Notes: a model not told the origin generated them from the sequence alone. A DNA stretch of 64,000 nt from Pseudomonas serbica (GCF_028823535.1 NZ_JAQIYM010000009.1:286677-350676); one strand, 5' to 3'. Shown: positions 41,589-51,366, counted from the first letter of the stretch. Made by a program: numbers and translations.

Positions 41589-42698
41589 TCAGGCCGCCAG
41601 CGTCGGCAAGGCGTTCAACGCCCGCTCCCAGATTTGCCAGGTGCGCAACCAGACCATGGCCTGCCAATCGCTGTCGGCGGGATAGAACTGTTCAAGCAGG
41701 TTCAACTTGATCTCTCGCCCTACGCCATCGTGGACATCACCGTGCAGATGCAGCCAATGGTCATCGCGCAAATGCCGATGCACGTCCGGTCCCGGATAAG
41801 TCCCGCACTCGATGACAAAGGGCATCAACCGTACCTGCGGCAGCGCATCGATCAAGGCTTGCGAGGTGTAGCCGGTGGCCGTCGCCGCCACGCCGGTTTC
41901 GCTCAGGGTATCGGCACCGGTGTGCAGGGTGTAGAGCCACGGGCCATAGATCGCCTGGGCATCGGCCAACGCCGGGTACGGCGCCCGGGTGATCGTCAGC
42001 AACATCGGATGACCGTACTCCCCGGCACCGGTGTGCAAGTCGAAACACAGCGCGACGTCCGCATGGGCCACGTGTCTTTGCACAATCTGCTGCAAGGTGC
42101 GGTTCGACCAGCTGGGGCCCACTCCGCCGTAGAACAATCCATCCGCATGCGCATGCTGGCCACCTTCGACAACCGACATGACCGCGGGCCAGCCATGCAG
42201 GCGGATCTGCTCGTCGAGCAAGGCATCGACGCGGTCACGCTCGGGCCCGCGCAACTGGCTGCAGGCATAGATCTCATGCAGCGCGTCATAAGCCTGGTTG
42301 TCCGGTAATGCACCGGCGAAATCCAGGTGATTGCGATTGAGGTCGATGTTGTCTTCGTTGACCCGGCGCAGCCACGCCATGCCCCAGGGATTGATCGCAT
42401 GAATCATCACCACCGCGACATCGGCCGGCAACGAGCGCTTGCCGAGTTCCTGCAGCCACTTTATCTGGCAACCCGAGCCATAGAAGCCCTCTACCCCGTG
42501 AGTGCCACTCAGCGCGATCAGCAGGCGTTTGGCGCCGGGCTCACCAAGCACCGCCACATCGGTGGCCAGGGCTTCGCCTGAGGGTCCCTTGAGTGGATGG
42601 AGGTACTCGCTCAGCGTCGCGCCGGCCGCGGTTGCCGCCGCCAGGAATTGTTCGCGCTGGGAACGGTAGCTCGGCTGGGTTGGAAACTCGCTCTGCAT
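41589..42698 (-). CDS. DUF2817 zinc-carboxypeptidase-like protein
   Basis: A 369-residue soluble protein of the DUF2817 family, related to M14 carboxypeptidases and succinylglutamate desuccinylases. ALSGTHGVEGFYGSG near residue 63 supplies the His and Glu zinc ligands, VNEDNIDLNRNH near 111 the Arg/Asn substrate contacts, and FDLHTGAGEYG near 217 a later His. No signal peptide is seen. The ATG at 42698 follows GAGGCAGAC. Substrate not known; a role in amide or peptide breakdown next to gamma-glutamyltransferase is only a guess. Confidence 0.85.
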   Translation of the reverse strand: MQSEFPTQPSYRSQREQFLAAATAAGATLSEYLHPLKGPSGEALATDVAVLGEPGAKRLLIALSGTHGVEGFYGSGCQIKWLQELGKRSLPADVAVVMIHAINPWGMAWLRRVNEDNIDLNRNHLDFAGALPDNQAYDALHEIYACSQLRGPERDRVDALLDEQIRLHGWPAVMSVVEGGQHAHADGLFYGGVGPSWSNRTLQQIVQRHVAHADVALCFDLHTGAGEYGHPMLLTITRAPYPALADAQAIYGPWLYTLHTGADTLSETGVAATATGYTSQALIDALPQVRLMPFVIECGTYPGPDVHRHLRDDHWLHLHGDVHDGVGREIKLNLLEQFYPADSDWQAMVWLRTWQIWERALNALPTLAA

Positions 42699-42851
42699 GT
42701 CTGCCTCTTGTAGGTCTTCTGGCCTGATCGCTGGCAACGACCCTACCGAAATTCCGTCGATTGATGAAGGGCAACCGCGCCTTCTTGTTTGCGTCACTAC
42801 AAGGTCGCCGATACAGTCGCCGGTACATTTATCCAACGGACGGAGTGCCCC

Positions 42852-44684
42852 ATGTTCTCAGCCTCCCACACGAGTCGCATTCGCCTGCCAGCCCTCGCGC
42901 TGATCTTTACCGCGCTGACCCTTGGCGCCTGCCACAACGCGTCGGCACCGACGCTGCCGGCCGCACCGGAAAGCGCCTCCGGATATCGCACCGACCTGCA
43001 GACCCGACACGCCTCCAGGCACATGGCGGCCGCCGCCAACCCCTTGGCGGCCGAAGCCGGTCGGGAGATGCTGCGACGGGGCGGTTCGGCCATCGATGCC
43101 GCAATTGCGATGCAAGCGGTACTGACGCTCGTCGAGCCGCAGTCTTCAGGCATTGGTGGCGGCGCGTTGATCGTGCTCTGGGATGGCCAGTCGGTGCGCA
43201 CTTACGACGGGCGTGAAACCGCCCCGGCCGGCGCCACCGAGAGGCTATTCCTGCAGGCCGATGGCCAACCGATGACGTTTACCCAGGCAGTGATTGGCGG
43301 TCGCTCAGTGGGGACCCCGGGGGTATTGCGAGCCCTGGAACTGGCCCATCAAAAACACGGTCGCCTGCCGTGGGCGCAGCTCTTCGAACCCGCCATCGAG
43401 CTCGCGGAAAAAGGCTTTGTCATCTCGCCCCGCCTGCATCGGCTGATCGCCGCGGATTCGTCACTGAGGCGCTCTGCTGAGATGTCAGCATATTTCCTCA
43501 ATGCCGATGGCAGCCCGAAAGCCAGCGGCACGCTGTTGAAAAATCCGCCCCTGGCCGCGGTGTTGCGACGCATTGCCAGGGAAGGACCGGATGCCTTGTA
43601 CAAAGGGCCCGTTGCGCAAGAGATCGTGGCCAAGGTCCAGGGCCACGCCAACCCTGGCAGCCTGTCGCTGAGCGACCTGGCCAACTACAGCGCCAAGGAA
43701 CGCGCGCCCTTGTGTACCGACTACAAGCGCTGGCAAGTCTGTGGCATGCCGCCACCGTCGTCGGGCGGGATCGCCATGGCGCAGATCCTCGGCACCCTGC
43801 AAGCGCTGGAGACGCGCGATCAGCGCTGGGCCCTGGCGCCGATGCAACCGGTGAAAACCGGCACCACTGCCGGCTTCGAACCGACCGCCGAGGCCGTGCA
43901 CCTGATCAGCGAGGCCGAGCGCCTGGCCTATGCCGATCGTGCGCAGTACGTGGCCGACTCGGACTTCGTCCCGGTGCCCGTCAAGGGCCTGGTTGACCCG
44001 GCCTACCTGGCCAGCCGGGCTGCGCTGGTCGGCGAGCGCAGCATGGGCACGGCGAAACCCGGCACGCCACCGGGCATCCAGGTCGCCTACGCGCCAGACC
44101 GCTCGCCCCTGCGAATTTCCACCTCACAAGTGGTGGCGGTCGATGACGAAGGCGGTGCGGTGTCCATGACCACCACCATCGAATCAGCGTTCGGCTCGCA
44201 CCTGATGGTCCAGGGTTTCCTGCTCAACAACGAGATGACCGACTTCTCGTTCATTCCCGAAGAGAACGGACGGAAAGTCGCCAACCGCGTCGAACCCGGC
44301 AAGCGTCCGCGCTCCTCCATGGCCCCCACGCTGATCTTCGATCGCCACAGCGGTGAATTCCTCGCCAGCATCGGATCGCCCGGTGGTTCGCAGATCATCG
44401 AGTACGTAGCCAAATCCACCATCGGCCTGCTCGACTGGCAACTCGATCCGCAGGCGGCGATCAACCTGCCCAACTTCGGCAGTCGAAATGGCCCGACCGA
44501 ACTGGAAACCGGGCAGTTCAGCGCGACGCTGATCCAGGCACTCAAGGACAAGGGCCACACCGTCAATGAAATCGACATGACCAGCGGCACCCAGGCGATC
44601 GTCCGGGTCAAGGATGCACAGGGGAAGGCGTCGCTGGCCGGTGGCGCCGATCCTCGGCGTGAAGGGGAAGCCTTGGGGGATTGA
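42852..44684 (+). CDS. ggt: gamma-glutamyltransferase, predicted lipoprotein
   Basis: Cleaves or transfers the gamma-glutamyl group of glutathione and related amides. The 610-residue precursor should self-process before the Thr in AVSMTTTIESAFGS near residue 440, giving large and small subunits. NPLAAEAGREMLRRGGSAIDA near 61 and SSGGIAMAQIL near 304 are family blocks, and SPGGSQIIEYV near 510 lies in the small subunit. The signal peptide ends TLGACHNA, a good lipobox, so membrane anchoring is predicted. The ATG at 42852 has GGAG upstream. It diverges from the DUF2817 gene. Confidence 0.92.
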   Translation: MFSASHTSRIRLPALALIFTALTLGACHNASAPTLPAAPESASGYRTDLQTRHASRHMAAAANPLAAEAGREMLRRGGSAIDAAIAMQAVLTLVEPQSSGIGGGALIVLWDGQSVRTYDGRETAPAGATERLFLQADGQPMTFTQAVIGGRSVGTPGVLRALELAHQKHGRLPWAQLFEPAIELAEKGFVISPRLHRLIAADSSLRRSAEMSAYFLNADGSPKASGTLLKNPPLAAVLRRIAREGPDALYKGPVAQEIVAKVQGHANPGSLSLSDLANYSAKERAPLCTDYKRWQVCGMPPPSSGGIAMAQILGTLQALETRDQRWALAPMQPVKTGTTAGFEPTAEAVHLISEAERLAYADRAQYVADSDFVPVPVKGLVDPAYLASRAALVGERSMGTAKPGTPPGIQVAYAPDRSPLRISTSQVVAVDDEGGAVSMTTTIESAFGSHLMVQGFLLNNEMTDFSFIPEENGRKVANRVEPGKRPRSSMAPTLIFDRHSGEFLASIGSPGGSQIIEYVAKSTIGLLDWQLDPQAAINLPNFGSRNGPTELETGQFSATLIQALKDKGHTVNEIDMTSGTQAIVRVKDAQGKASLAGGADPRREGEALGD

Positions 44685-44702
44685 GTCGCCTGCTGCGGGA
44701 AA

Positions 44703-44728
44703 GGGCCTGCCTGGGTGCAGGCAGGCCC
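44703..44728. terminator. hairpin between ggt and ddl
   Basis: GGGCCTGCCTG and CAGGCAGGCCC form an 11-bp perfect stem with a GGTG loop between two convergent genes. No T-run follows on either strand, so it may stop transcription weakly or only protect RNA ends. Confidence 0.55.
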
Positions 44729-44735
44729 TGCCCAC

Positions 44736-45830
44736 TCAACGACTGATTTTCAACGCCTGCCGAGCCTGGTGTTTCGCCAGGGCCAGGTCTATCAGGCGCG
44801 TGACCAGTTCGCTGTAGCTCATGCCGGCGGCCTGCCACAGCTTCGGGTACATGCTGATCCGGGTGAACCCCGGCAGCGAATTGATCTCGTTGATCAGCAC
44901 TTCGCCGCTCTCGGTCAAGAACACATCGACCCGCGCCAGTCCGGAGCAGCCCAGCACCTGGAACGCCTCAACGGCCATGGCGCGAATGCGCTCGCTGGCT
45001 TCGACGCTGATCTGGGCCGGAACCACCACCTGCGCGGCCTTTTCGTCGATGTACTTGCTGTCGTAAGAGTAAAATCCGCTGTGCACCACGATCTCGCCAC
45101 AACCGCTGGCGATGGCCTCTTCGTTGCCCAGTACCGCGCATTCGATCTCACGTCCCTTGACCGCCGACTCGATCAGCACCTTTTCATCGAAGCCCAATGC
45201 CAGCTCGACCGCCGCCACGTATTCGGCTTCGTCGGTCACCTTGCTCACACCGACGGATGAACCCTGGTTGGCTGGCTTGACGAACAGCGGCAGGCCGAGC
45301 TTGCCGCTGACCTCGGCGAAACCCGTGCGCGCGGCGCTGGCGCGGGTCAGGGTGACGAACGGCGTGACGGCCAGGCCGGCATCGCGCAACAGGCGCTTGC
45401 TGATGTCCTTGTCCATGCAGACCGCCGAACCGAGCACATCGGAACCGACAAACGGCAAGTCGGCCATGCGCAGCAGGCCCTGCAGGCAACCGTCTTCGCC
45501 CAGGGTGCCGTGCACGATCGGGAAAATCACATCGACATGGCCCAGCAGCTCGGGCCCGGTGGTTTCCACCAGTTGCTGGCGGGCCTTGCCCGGAACCACG
45601 GCCAATTCGCGATTGGATTGATTAAGCGCGATCAGGGCCGGGTTCTCCTGGTTCAGCAGGAAATTCGAGGGATCGTTGAGGTGCCAGTGGCCTTGCTTGT
45701 CGATGCCGATCAGTACTGGCTCGAAGCGTGAGCGATCCAGTGCATCGACAATGTTCTTTGCCGACTGCAGCGACACCTCGTGCTCGGCCGAACGACCGCC
45801 AAAAATAACGCCCACACGCAGTTTACTCAT
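44736..45830 (-). CDS. ddl: D-alanine--D-alanine ligase (DdlA type)
   Basis: Joins two D-alanines for the peptidoglycan stem peptide, using ATP. The 364-residue length and the opening VGVIFGGRSAEHEVSLQSA near residue 6 match the DdlA branch rather than the roughly 306-residue DdlB of the mur cluster. Later ATP-grasp landmarks are FVKPANQGSSVGV near 181, FYSYDSKYID near 253 and EINSLPGFTRISMYPKL near 315. A second ddl in the dcw cluster is expected outside the window. Confidence 0.94.
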   Translation of the reverse strand: MSKLRVGVIFGGRSAEHEVSLQSAKNIVDALDRSRFEPVLIGIDKQGHWHLNDPSNFLLNQENPALIALNQSNRELAVVPGKARQQLVETTGPELLGHVDVIFPIVHGTLGEDGCLQGLLRMADLPFVGSDVLGSAVCMDKDISKRLLRDAGLAVTPFVTLTRASAARTGFAEVSGKLGLPLFVKPANQGSSVGVSKVTDEAEYVAAVELALGFDEKVLIESAVKGREIECAVLGNEEAIASGCGEIVVHSGFYSYDSKYIDEKAAQVVVPAQISVEASERIRAMAVEAFQVLGCSGLARVDVFLTESGEVLINEINSLPGFTRISMYPKLWQAAGMSYSELVTRLIDLALAKHQARQALKISR

Positions 45831-45877
45831 TGCCTGACCTCATGATGGATGTGCATGCAACCCGGATAGCCGCCACG

Positions 45878-46477
45878 TTACGGCTGCAAGGTCTTGCCGT
45901 CCAGCGGCTCGCCAATGGTCAGGAAATGCCCACCAGCGACGTGGTGCAAGGTGCGCAACGCGTCCTGGCCCTCGAAATGCCAGCGACCGTCGCTGAACAC
46001 GCGCTCGTCGGCCTGGGCGGCAATCACTTCGGCCAGGAACAGATCGTATTGCTGATGATTGTCGGGTTCCGGCAACAGCCGGCATTCCAGCCAGGCGACA
46101 CAGCCGTCGAGCATCGGTGCATCGATCAACTCAGCGTCGAAGGTTGGCAGGCCATAGACCTGGAACTTGTCGCGCCCCTGATCCCGGGTCAGTTCCAGGC
46201 CGGAGGTCGAGCCGACGGTCTGCACGATATCGGCCTGGGCTGCACAGGGAACGTTCAGCACGAAGGTGGCCGAGGCTTCCAGCAGCTGACGGGTCCAGGT
46301 GGACTTGTCCAGGACCACGGCGATTTTTGGCGGCTCGAAATCCAGCGGCATCGCCCAGGCTGCCGCCATGATATTGCGCTGTCCGCCATGGGCCGCGCTG
46401 ACCAGTACGGTCGGGCCGTGATTGAGCAGGCGATAGGCCTTGGGCAACGGGACCGGACGGCGATGGGAAGCACTCAT
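45878..46477 (-). CDS. flavin reductase-like (FMN-binding split-barrel) protein
   Basis: A 199-residue protein with the flavin-reductase domain: PTVLVSAAHGGQRNIMAAAW near residues 22-41 and STWTRQLLEASATFVLNVP near 60-78. Such proteins bind FMN and may reduce it for a partner monooxygenase, or act alone. The ATG at 46477 was chosen because the frame beyond (to 46570) overlaps the next gene's end. It ends 47 bp before the ddl start and has the same orientation. Partner and substrate unknown. Confidence 0.85.
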   Translation of the reverse strand: MSASHRRPVPLPKAYRLLNHGPTVLVSAAHGGQRNIMAAAWAMPLDFEPPKIAVVLDKSTWTRQLLEASATFVLNVPCAAQADIVQTVGSTSGLELTRDQGRDKFQVYGLPTFDAELIDAPMLDGCVAWLECRLLPEPDNHQQYDLFLAEVIAAQADERVFSDGRWHFEGQDALRTLHHVAGGHFLTIGEPLDGKTLQP

Positions 46478-46532
46478 GGGTGTCTGCTCCTGGGGAAAAG
46501 AGCCGATTGTAGCCGGATAGAAATCCCTACAG

Positions 46533-47849
46533 TCAGGTTGCCAACTGATTGGCAAACTGCCCCACTGCATTGACCACTTTCTGCGCCCCGTCCTGGATCT
46601 CGACGATCACCGAGCCCGCTTCCGCCGCCAGCGCCAGGCCTTGTTCCGCCTGGAGCTTGCCGTCGGCCATCAGGGCCACGGCGTTACGGGCCATGTCCTG
46701 GTTTTGCCGCACCACCAGGACAATTTCGTCGGTGGCCTGGCTGGTGCGCGAAGCCAGTTGCCGAACCTCGTCCGCCACCACCGCGAACCCCCTGCCCTGC
46801 TCACCGGCACGGGCCGCTTCGATCGCCGCGTTGAGCGCCAGCAGGTTGGTTTGTTCGGCAATCCCGCTGATCGTCTTGACGATGCTGCCGATCACCAGCG
46901 ATTGCTCATTCAAGGCCTCGATGCCATCGCCAGCGGTTTGCATGTGTCTGGCCAGGTCGCGCATCACATCCACCGCCTGAGTCACCACGGCGTTGCCGCG
47001 CTGGGCGCTTTGATCGGTTTGCTGCGAGGTGCTGTAGGCAATGTTGGCCGCTTCCGACACCGCCTGCTCCTGATTGACCTGATCGGTGATCACCGTGGCG
47101 AATTTCACCACTTTGTAGAGTTTGTTGTTGGCATCGGTCACGGGGTTGTAGGACGCCTCCAGCCAGACTGTACGACCATGGCTGTCGACGCGCTTGAAAC
47201 GGTCGGCCACGTACTCGCCTGCGTTCAGACGGCGCCAGAAGTTCTGGTACTCGGCGCTGTTGTACTCCTCCGGCAAGCAAAAGGTGCGGTGATGTTTGCC
47301 TTTGATCTGCGCCAGGCTGTAGCCCATGCCGCTGAGAAAGCGGTCGTTGGCGGCCAGCACGTTGCCGCTCAGGTCGAATTCGATCACCGCCGTCGAGCGC
47401 ACCAGCGCACCAATCAGGTTTTCATGTTCGCGGGAGGCCTCGATGGTGCGGGTCAGGTCGCTGGAAAACATCGAGATATGTTTGATCCGGCCGTCTGCCG
47501 TGCGCACGGGCTGCACGATCGAACGTAACCAGGCTTCCTGGCCAGTGCCGCGCAACAGGCGCACGGCCCCGGCAAAGTGCTCGCCACGGCTGAGCGCGGC
47601 CTTGAAACGCAGCTGGAATTCGTCGTTTTTCAGGTGATCCGGAACGATCTCCTCGATGTGCCGGCCGATCAGCTCGTTGCTCTTGTAATGCATCTCGCTG
47701 AGGAAGTTCTGGTTGACCGATTGCACCCGCCCATTGATATCGAGGGTCAGCACCAGCATCTCGCTTTCCAGGCTTTCCTTGACTTGCTGAAGGCTGGAGA
47801 GTTCTTCGCGAAGAGCCGACAGCTCTTGCTTCAAGCGTTTATTGAACAT
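46533..47849 (-). CDS. BdlA-like soluble PAS-PAS-MCP signalling protein
   Basis: A 438-residue chemoreceptor without membrane segments. A short N-terminal coiled coil (about 1-28) leads to two PAS domains (about 29-135 and 150-262) and a methyl-accepting signalling domain with the hairpin tip IAEQTNLLALNAAIEAARAG near residue 335. This matches Aer/BdlA-type sensors; BdlA controls biofilm dispersal in P. aeruginosa. The PAS domains could bind haem or flavin (inference). No CheB/CheR tail pentapeptide is seen. It stands alone, away from che genes. Confidence 0.85.
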   Translation of the reverse strand: MFNKRLKQELSALREELSSLQQVKESLESEMLVLTLDINGRVQSVNQNFLSEMHYKSNELIGRHIEEIVPDHLKNDEFQLRFKAALSRGEHFAGAVRLLRGTGQEAWLRSIVQPVRTADGRIKHISMFSSDLTRTIEASREHENLIGALVRSTAVIEFDLSGNVLAANDRFLSGMGYSLAQIKGKHHRTFCLPEEYNSAEYQNFWRRLNAGEYVADRFKRVDSHGRTVWLEASYNPVTDANNKLYKVVKFATVITDQVNQEQAVSEAANIAYSTSQQTDQSAQRGNAVVTQAVDVMRDLARHMQTAGDGIEALNEQSLVIGSIVKTISGIAEQTNLLALNAAIEAARAGEQGRGFAVVADEVRQLASRTSQATDEIVLVVRQNQDMARNAVALMADGKLQAEQGLALAAEAGSVIVEIQDGAQKVVNAVGQFANQLAT

Positions 47850-47976
47850 GAGGGTGCACCGATGGGCTGGGTTAGAAAGCGACTTGCAGCCTAGCCATCG
47901 GCCTTGCGGGAGTTTTCTGAAGAGCGCGCGAGGATTGTCCTACAAAAATAAACTCGCCGCGCCCACCCCCTGCCTG

Positions 47977-49290
47977 TCACGCCGCACCGGCAGCCGGGCA
48001 ATTGGCGATTCTCGGCATCCGCGTGCCGAAATACGCCGCACTGCCCACGCCCACCGCGCCCATCACCGCGCTGAAGATCACACAGATCCAAGGGCTCCAC
48101 GGTATCAGGCCGATCAACAGCAAGGGCGTGATGCTCGCCCAGGCGGCGTAGGCAATGTTGTAGGTGAAGGAAATACCCGAGACGCGAATCCGTGCCGGGA
48201 ACAGGCTGACCATCACCGACGGCACGGCGCCCACCACCCCGCAACTCAGCCCCGCCACCGCGTAAGCCAGGCCGACCCAGCTGCCGCCGCTGATCAGGCA
48301 GGCATAGAGCACGCCGATGCCCAGCGGCAGCAACAGGCTGTAGAGCATGACGGTGCGCCAGGCACCAATGCGGTCGACCAGCAAACCGGCGAGCACGCAG
48401 CCGATGTTCAGGAACACGATGCCCAGTGCGCTCAGGGCGAAGGTGTGGCTGGCGGTCATGCCGAAGGTTTTCTGCATCATGGTCGGGGTGATGACCACGA
48501 ACACCACCACCGCCGACGTCAGCACGCAGGTGAGAATCATCGCTGGCAGCAGGGCCAGGCGATGTTCGCGCAGGACCGCCCGCAGCGGCATCTCGACGGC
48601 CGCCTCGCGCCGCGCCTGCATGGCCATGAACACCGGGGTTTCGCTGAGCCAGCGCCGCAGCCAGACGCCAATCACGCCAAACACCCCGCCCAGCAGGAAC
48701 GGATAACGCCAGGCGTAATCGAGGATTTCGGCCGGGGTGAAGGCCTGCGCCAGGAACGTTGCCGTCAGGGCACCGAGTAAATAACCGAAGGTCAGCCCCG
48801 CCTGCAGGAAGCCCAGGGCGTAGCCGCGATGGCCAACCGGCGCGTGCTCGGCCACGAACACCCAGGCACTCGGCACTTCGCCACCCACCGCCGCGCCCTG
48901 GAGCACGCGCAGGGCCAACAGCAGCAGCGGCGCGAAATAGCCGATCTGCGCGTAGGTCGGCATGATCCCGATCAGCAGGCACGGCAGCGCCATCATCAGG
49001 ATGCTCAGGCTGAACACCTTCTTGCGGCCCAGGCTGTCGGCGAAATGCGCCATCAGGATCCCACCCAGGGGCCGAGCCAGGTACCCGGTGACGAAGATGC
49101 CGAAGCTTTGCAGCAGCCGCAGCCACTCGGGCATTTCCGGCGGAAAAAACAGCTGGCTCAGGGTCAGGGCGAAAAATACGAAGATGATGAAGTCGTAGAT
49201 TTCCAGCGCGCCGCCGAGGGCCGCGAGCCCCAGGGTCTTGTAGTCCGAGCGGCTGAACGGCAGCGGACGTGGATCGGTATTGGCAGTCAT
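47977..49290 (-). CDS. MHS-family MFS transporter
   Basis: A 437-residue, 12-helix symporter of the metabolite:H+ (ProP/KgtP/CitA) family. GALEIYDFIIFVFF near residue 25 and GYLARPLGGILMAHFADSLGRKK near 65 are diagnostic, and the RVLQGAAVGGEVPSA segment near 120 is the family's second signature. Substrates in the family include citrate, alpha-ketoglutarate and betaine; which applies here is unknown. The ATG at 49290 lacks a good ribosome-binding site, so the exact start is uncertain by 13 codons. Confidence 0.86.
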   Translation of the reverse strand: MTANTDPRPLPFSRSDYKTLGLAALGGALEIYDFIIFVFFALTLSQLFFPPEMPEWLRLLQSFGIFVTGYLARPLGGILMAHFADSLGRKKVFSLSILMMALPCLLIGIMPTYAQIGYFAPLLLLALRVLQGAAVGGEVPSAWVFVAEHAPVGHRGYALGFLQAGLTFGYLLGALTATFLAQAFTPAEILDYAWRYPFLLGGVFGVIGVWLRRWLSETPVFMAMQARREAAVEMPLRAVLREHRLALLPAMILTCVLTSAVVVFVVITPTMMQKTFGMTASHTFALSALGIVFLNIGCVLAGLLVDRIGAWRTVMLYSLLLPLGIGVLYACLISGGSWVGLAYAVAGLSCGVVGAVPSVMVSLFPARIRVSGISFTYNIAYAAWASITPLLLIGLIPWSPWICVIFSAVMGAVGVGSAAYFGTRMPRIANCPAAGAA

Positions 49291-49491
49291 GAAAAGAACT
49301 CTGGCACAGGCAAAAACCAAGGCGCTCATGGTCTACGCAAACGCGCCTTCGGACAACCCGTTAGACCAAAGTCCCATAGGCGCAAAAACTGCGCCGCAAA
49401 ATACATGCGCATGAATTAATGTTGGCGTCTGTCCAGAAGGGCCCCTGTTGCCCCGAAGACCACAACAAACATAAAAATCCGAGGTAGTCCC

Positions 49492-50910
49492 GTGGCCGCT
49501 GATATCGAAGATACCCGCTCCGCCCGCTTTGCCCTGCGCTGTTCAAGTTTTGCCGAACGCTGGTTCCCCGACTCCTGGGTATTTGCCGCCCTGGCGGTAA
49601 TCATCGTCACCGTGGCCACCCTGTTCATGGGCGCCAAGCCGACCGACGCGGCCATGGCCTTTGGGGACGGCTTCTGGAGCCTGATCCCGTTCACCATGCA
49701 AATGGCGTTCGTGGTGATCGGCGGTTATGTGGTGGCCAGTTCGCCACCGGCGGTAAAGCTGATCGACCGCCTGGCGAAGCTGCCGAAAAACGGTCGCTCC
49801 GCCGTGGCCTGGGTAGCGTTGATCTCCATGGTCGCGTCGCTGCTCAACTGGGGTCTGTCGCTGGTGTTCGGCGGTCTGCTGGTGCGTGCGCTTGCCCGCC
49901 GTACAGACCTGAAGATGGACTACCGCGCCGCAGGGGCGGCGGCGTATCTGGGACTGGGCGCGGTGTGGGCCCTGGGCCTGTCTTCGTCTGCTGCGCAGTT
50001 GCAGGCCAACCCGGCCAGCCTGCCGCCGTCGATCCTGTCGATTACCGGGGTGATTCCTTTCACTCAAACGATCTTTCTCTGGCAATCGGGCGTCATGTTG
50101 CTGGCCTTGATCGTCATCTCGCTGATCATCGCCTACGCCACCGCGCCCGGCCCGAACACGGCGCGAGACGCCAAGGCCTGTGGCGTCGACCCGAGCTTCA
50201 ACCTGCCACCACTGCAGCCGCGTACACGTCCCGGCGAATGGCTGGAACACAGCCCGTTGCTGACGATTCTGCTGGTGCTGCTGGCGGCTGGATGGTTGTT
50301 CCATGAGTTTTCCACCAAGCCTGCGATCAGTGCGATCTCTGGCCTGAACACCTACAACTTCCTGTTCATCATGCTCGGCGCGCTCCTGCACTGGCGCCCA
50401 CGCAGCTTCCTCGACGCGGTGTCCCGTGCGGTACCGACCACCACCGGCGTGCTGATCCAGTTCCCGCTGTACGGCTCGATCGCCGCACTGATGACCACGG
50501 TCAAGGGCGCCGACGCACAGACCCTGGCCCACCACATCTCGACCTTCTTCGTCAGCATTGCCTCCCACGACACCTATGCCCTGCTGATGGGCGTGTACTC
50601 GGCGATCCTGGGGTTCTTCATTCCGTCCGGCGGCGGCAAGTGGATCATCGAAGCGCCGTATGTGATGCAAGTGGCCAACGACCTGAACTACCACCTGGGC
50701 TGGGCCGTGCAGATCTACAACGCCGCCGAAGCCCTGCCCAACCTGATCAACCCGTTCTACATGCTGCCACTGCTGGGCGTGCTGGGATTGAAAGCGCGGG
50801 ACCTGATTGGATTCTCCTTCGTGCAACTGCTGGTGCACACACCGCTGGTGCTGCTGTTGCTGTGGGCATTGGGGACGACGCTGGCGTACACGCCGCCGGT
50901 GATGCCGTAA
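49492..50910 (+). CDS. AtoE-family short-chain fatty acid transporter
   Basis: A 472-residue inner-membrane protein of the AtoE/TIGR00366 family, which imports short-chain fatty acids such as butyrate or acetoacetate. It has about 11 hydrophobic segments; FPDSWVFAALAVIIVTVATL near 24 and SGGGKWIIEAPYVM near 378 are characteristic. The start is a GTG at 49492 with GAGG 8 bases before. It diverges from the MHS transporter across 200 bp. No acetoacetate degradation genes are adjacent. Confidence 0.87.
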   Translation: MAADIEDTRSARFALRCSSFAERWFPDSWVFAALAVIIVTVATLFMGAKPTDAAMAFGDGFWSLIPFTMQMAFVVIGGYVVASSPPAVKLIDRLAKLPKNGRSAVAWVALISMVASLLNWGLSLVFGGLLVRALARRTDLKMDYRAAGAAAYLGLGAVWALGLSSSAAQLQANPASLPPSILSITGVIPFTQTIFLWQSGVMLLALIVISLIIAYATAPGPNTARDAKACGVDPSFNLPPLQPRTRPGEWLEHSPLLTILLVLLAAGWLFHEFSTKPAISAISGLNTYNFLFIMLGALLHWRPRSFLDAVSRAVPTTTGVLIQFPLYGSIAALMTTVKGADAQTLAHHISTFFVSIASHDTYALLMGVYSAILGFFIPSGGGKWIIEAPYVMQVANDLNYHLGWAVQIYNAAEALPNLINPFYMLPLLGVLGLKARDLIGFSFVQLLVHTPLVLLLLWALGTTLAYTPPVMP

Positions 50911-50947
50911 CACTTGAATGACTGCACCTGCAGCAAGGCAGGTGCAG

Positions 50948-51231
50948 TCAGGATTGGCCGGCGGGTAGAGCTTTCAGCAAATCAGGTAATGCTGCTTGCA
51001 CGGTTTCCCGCACCACCTCAAGGTTGATATCAAAATAACCATGGGCTATTCGGTTGCGCATAGCTCGCATACTGGGCCATGGCACTTGCGGATTTGACAG
51101 GGTGAATTGCGCGTAGCGATCCATGATGTTGGTTGCCCCTTGTTGGGGACCCGGGGGTTGGACGTCCTGAAGCGGCCTACAGCCTCCCGAACGGCCGCTC
51201 GTTGCAAATCAAGCGCGGCAGAGGGCTTCAT
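50948..51231 (-). pseudogene. remnant of a HepT-like (DUF86) toxin gene
   Basis: A 58-codon frame (50948-51124) encodes the C-terminal part of a HepT/DUF86 protein. PWPSMRAMRNRIAHGYFDIN (residues 15-34) holds the R-x4-H-x-Y catalytic motif. Full-length HepT is about 110-140 residues; the N-terminal half is missing. A short piece resembling DLQRAAVREAV lies upstream in another frame (near 51200), which suggests a deletion or frameshift. No MntA-type antitoxin gene is next to it, so this is probably a decayed toxin-antitoxin locus. Confidence 0.6.
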
Positions 51232-51366
51232 GATTCACCTTTGAGGAGTGCAATATTGGCCGGTCTAGCAGTGCCCGGGAGTGACAAACACTGCGTGACT
51301 GACGCTACGTTTGCTACACCGTATGTATGGCCCGTCCAAGGCCCCAACGCTGAAAAGGATCTGAGC

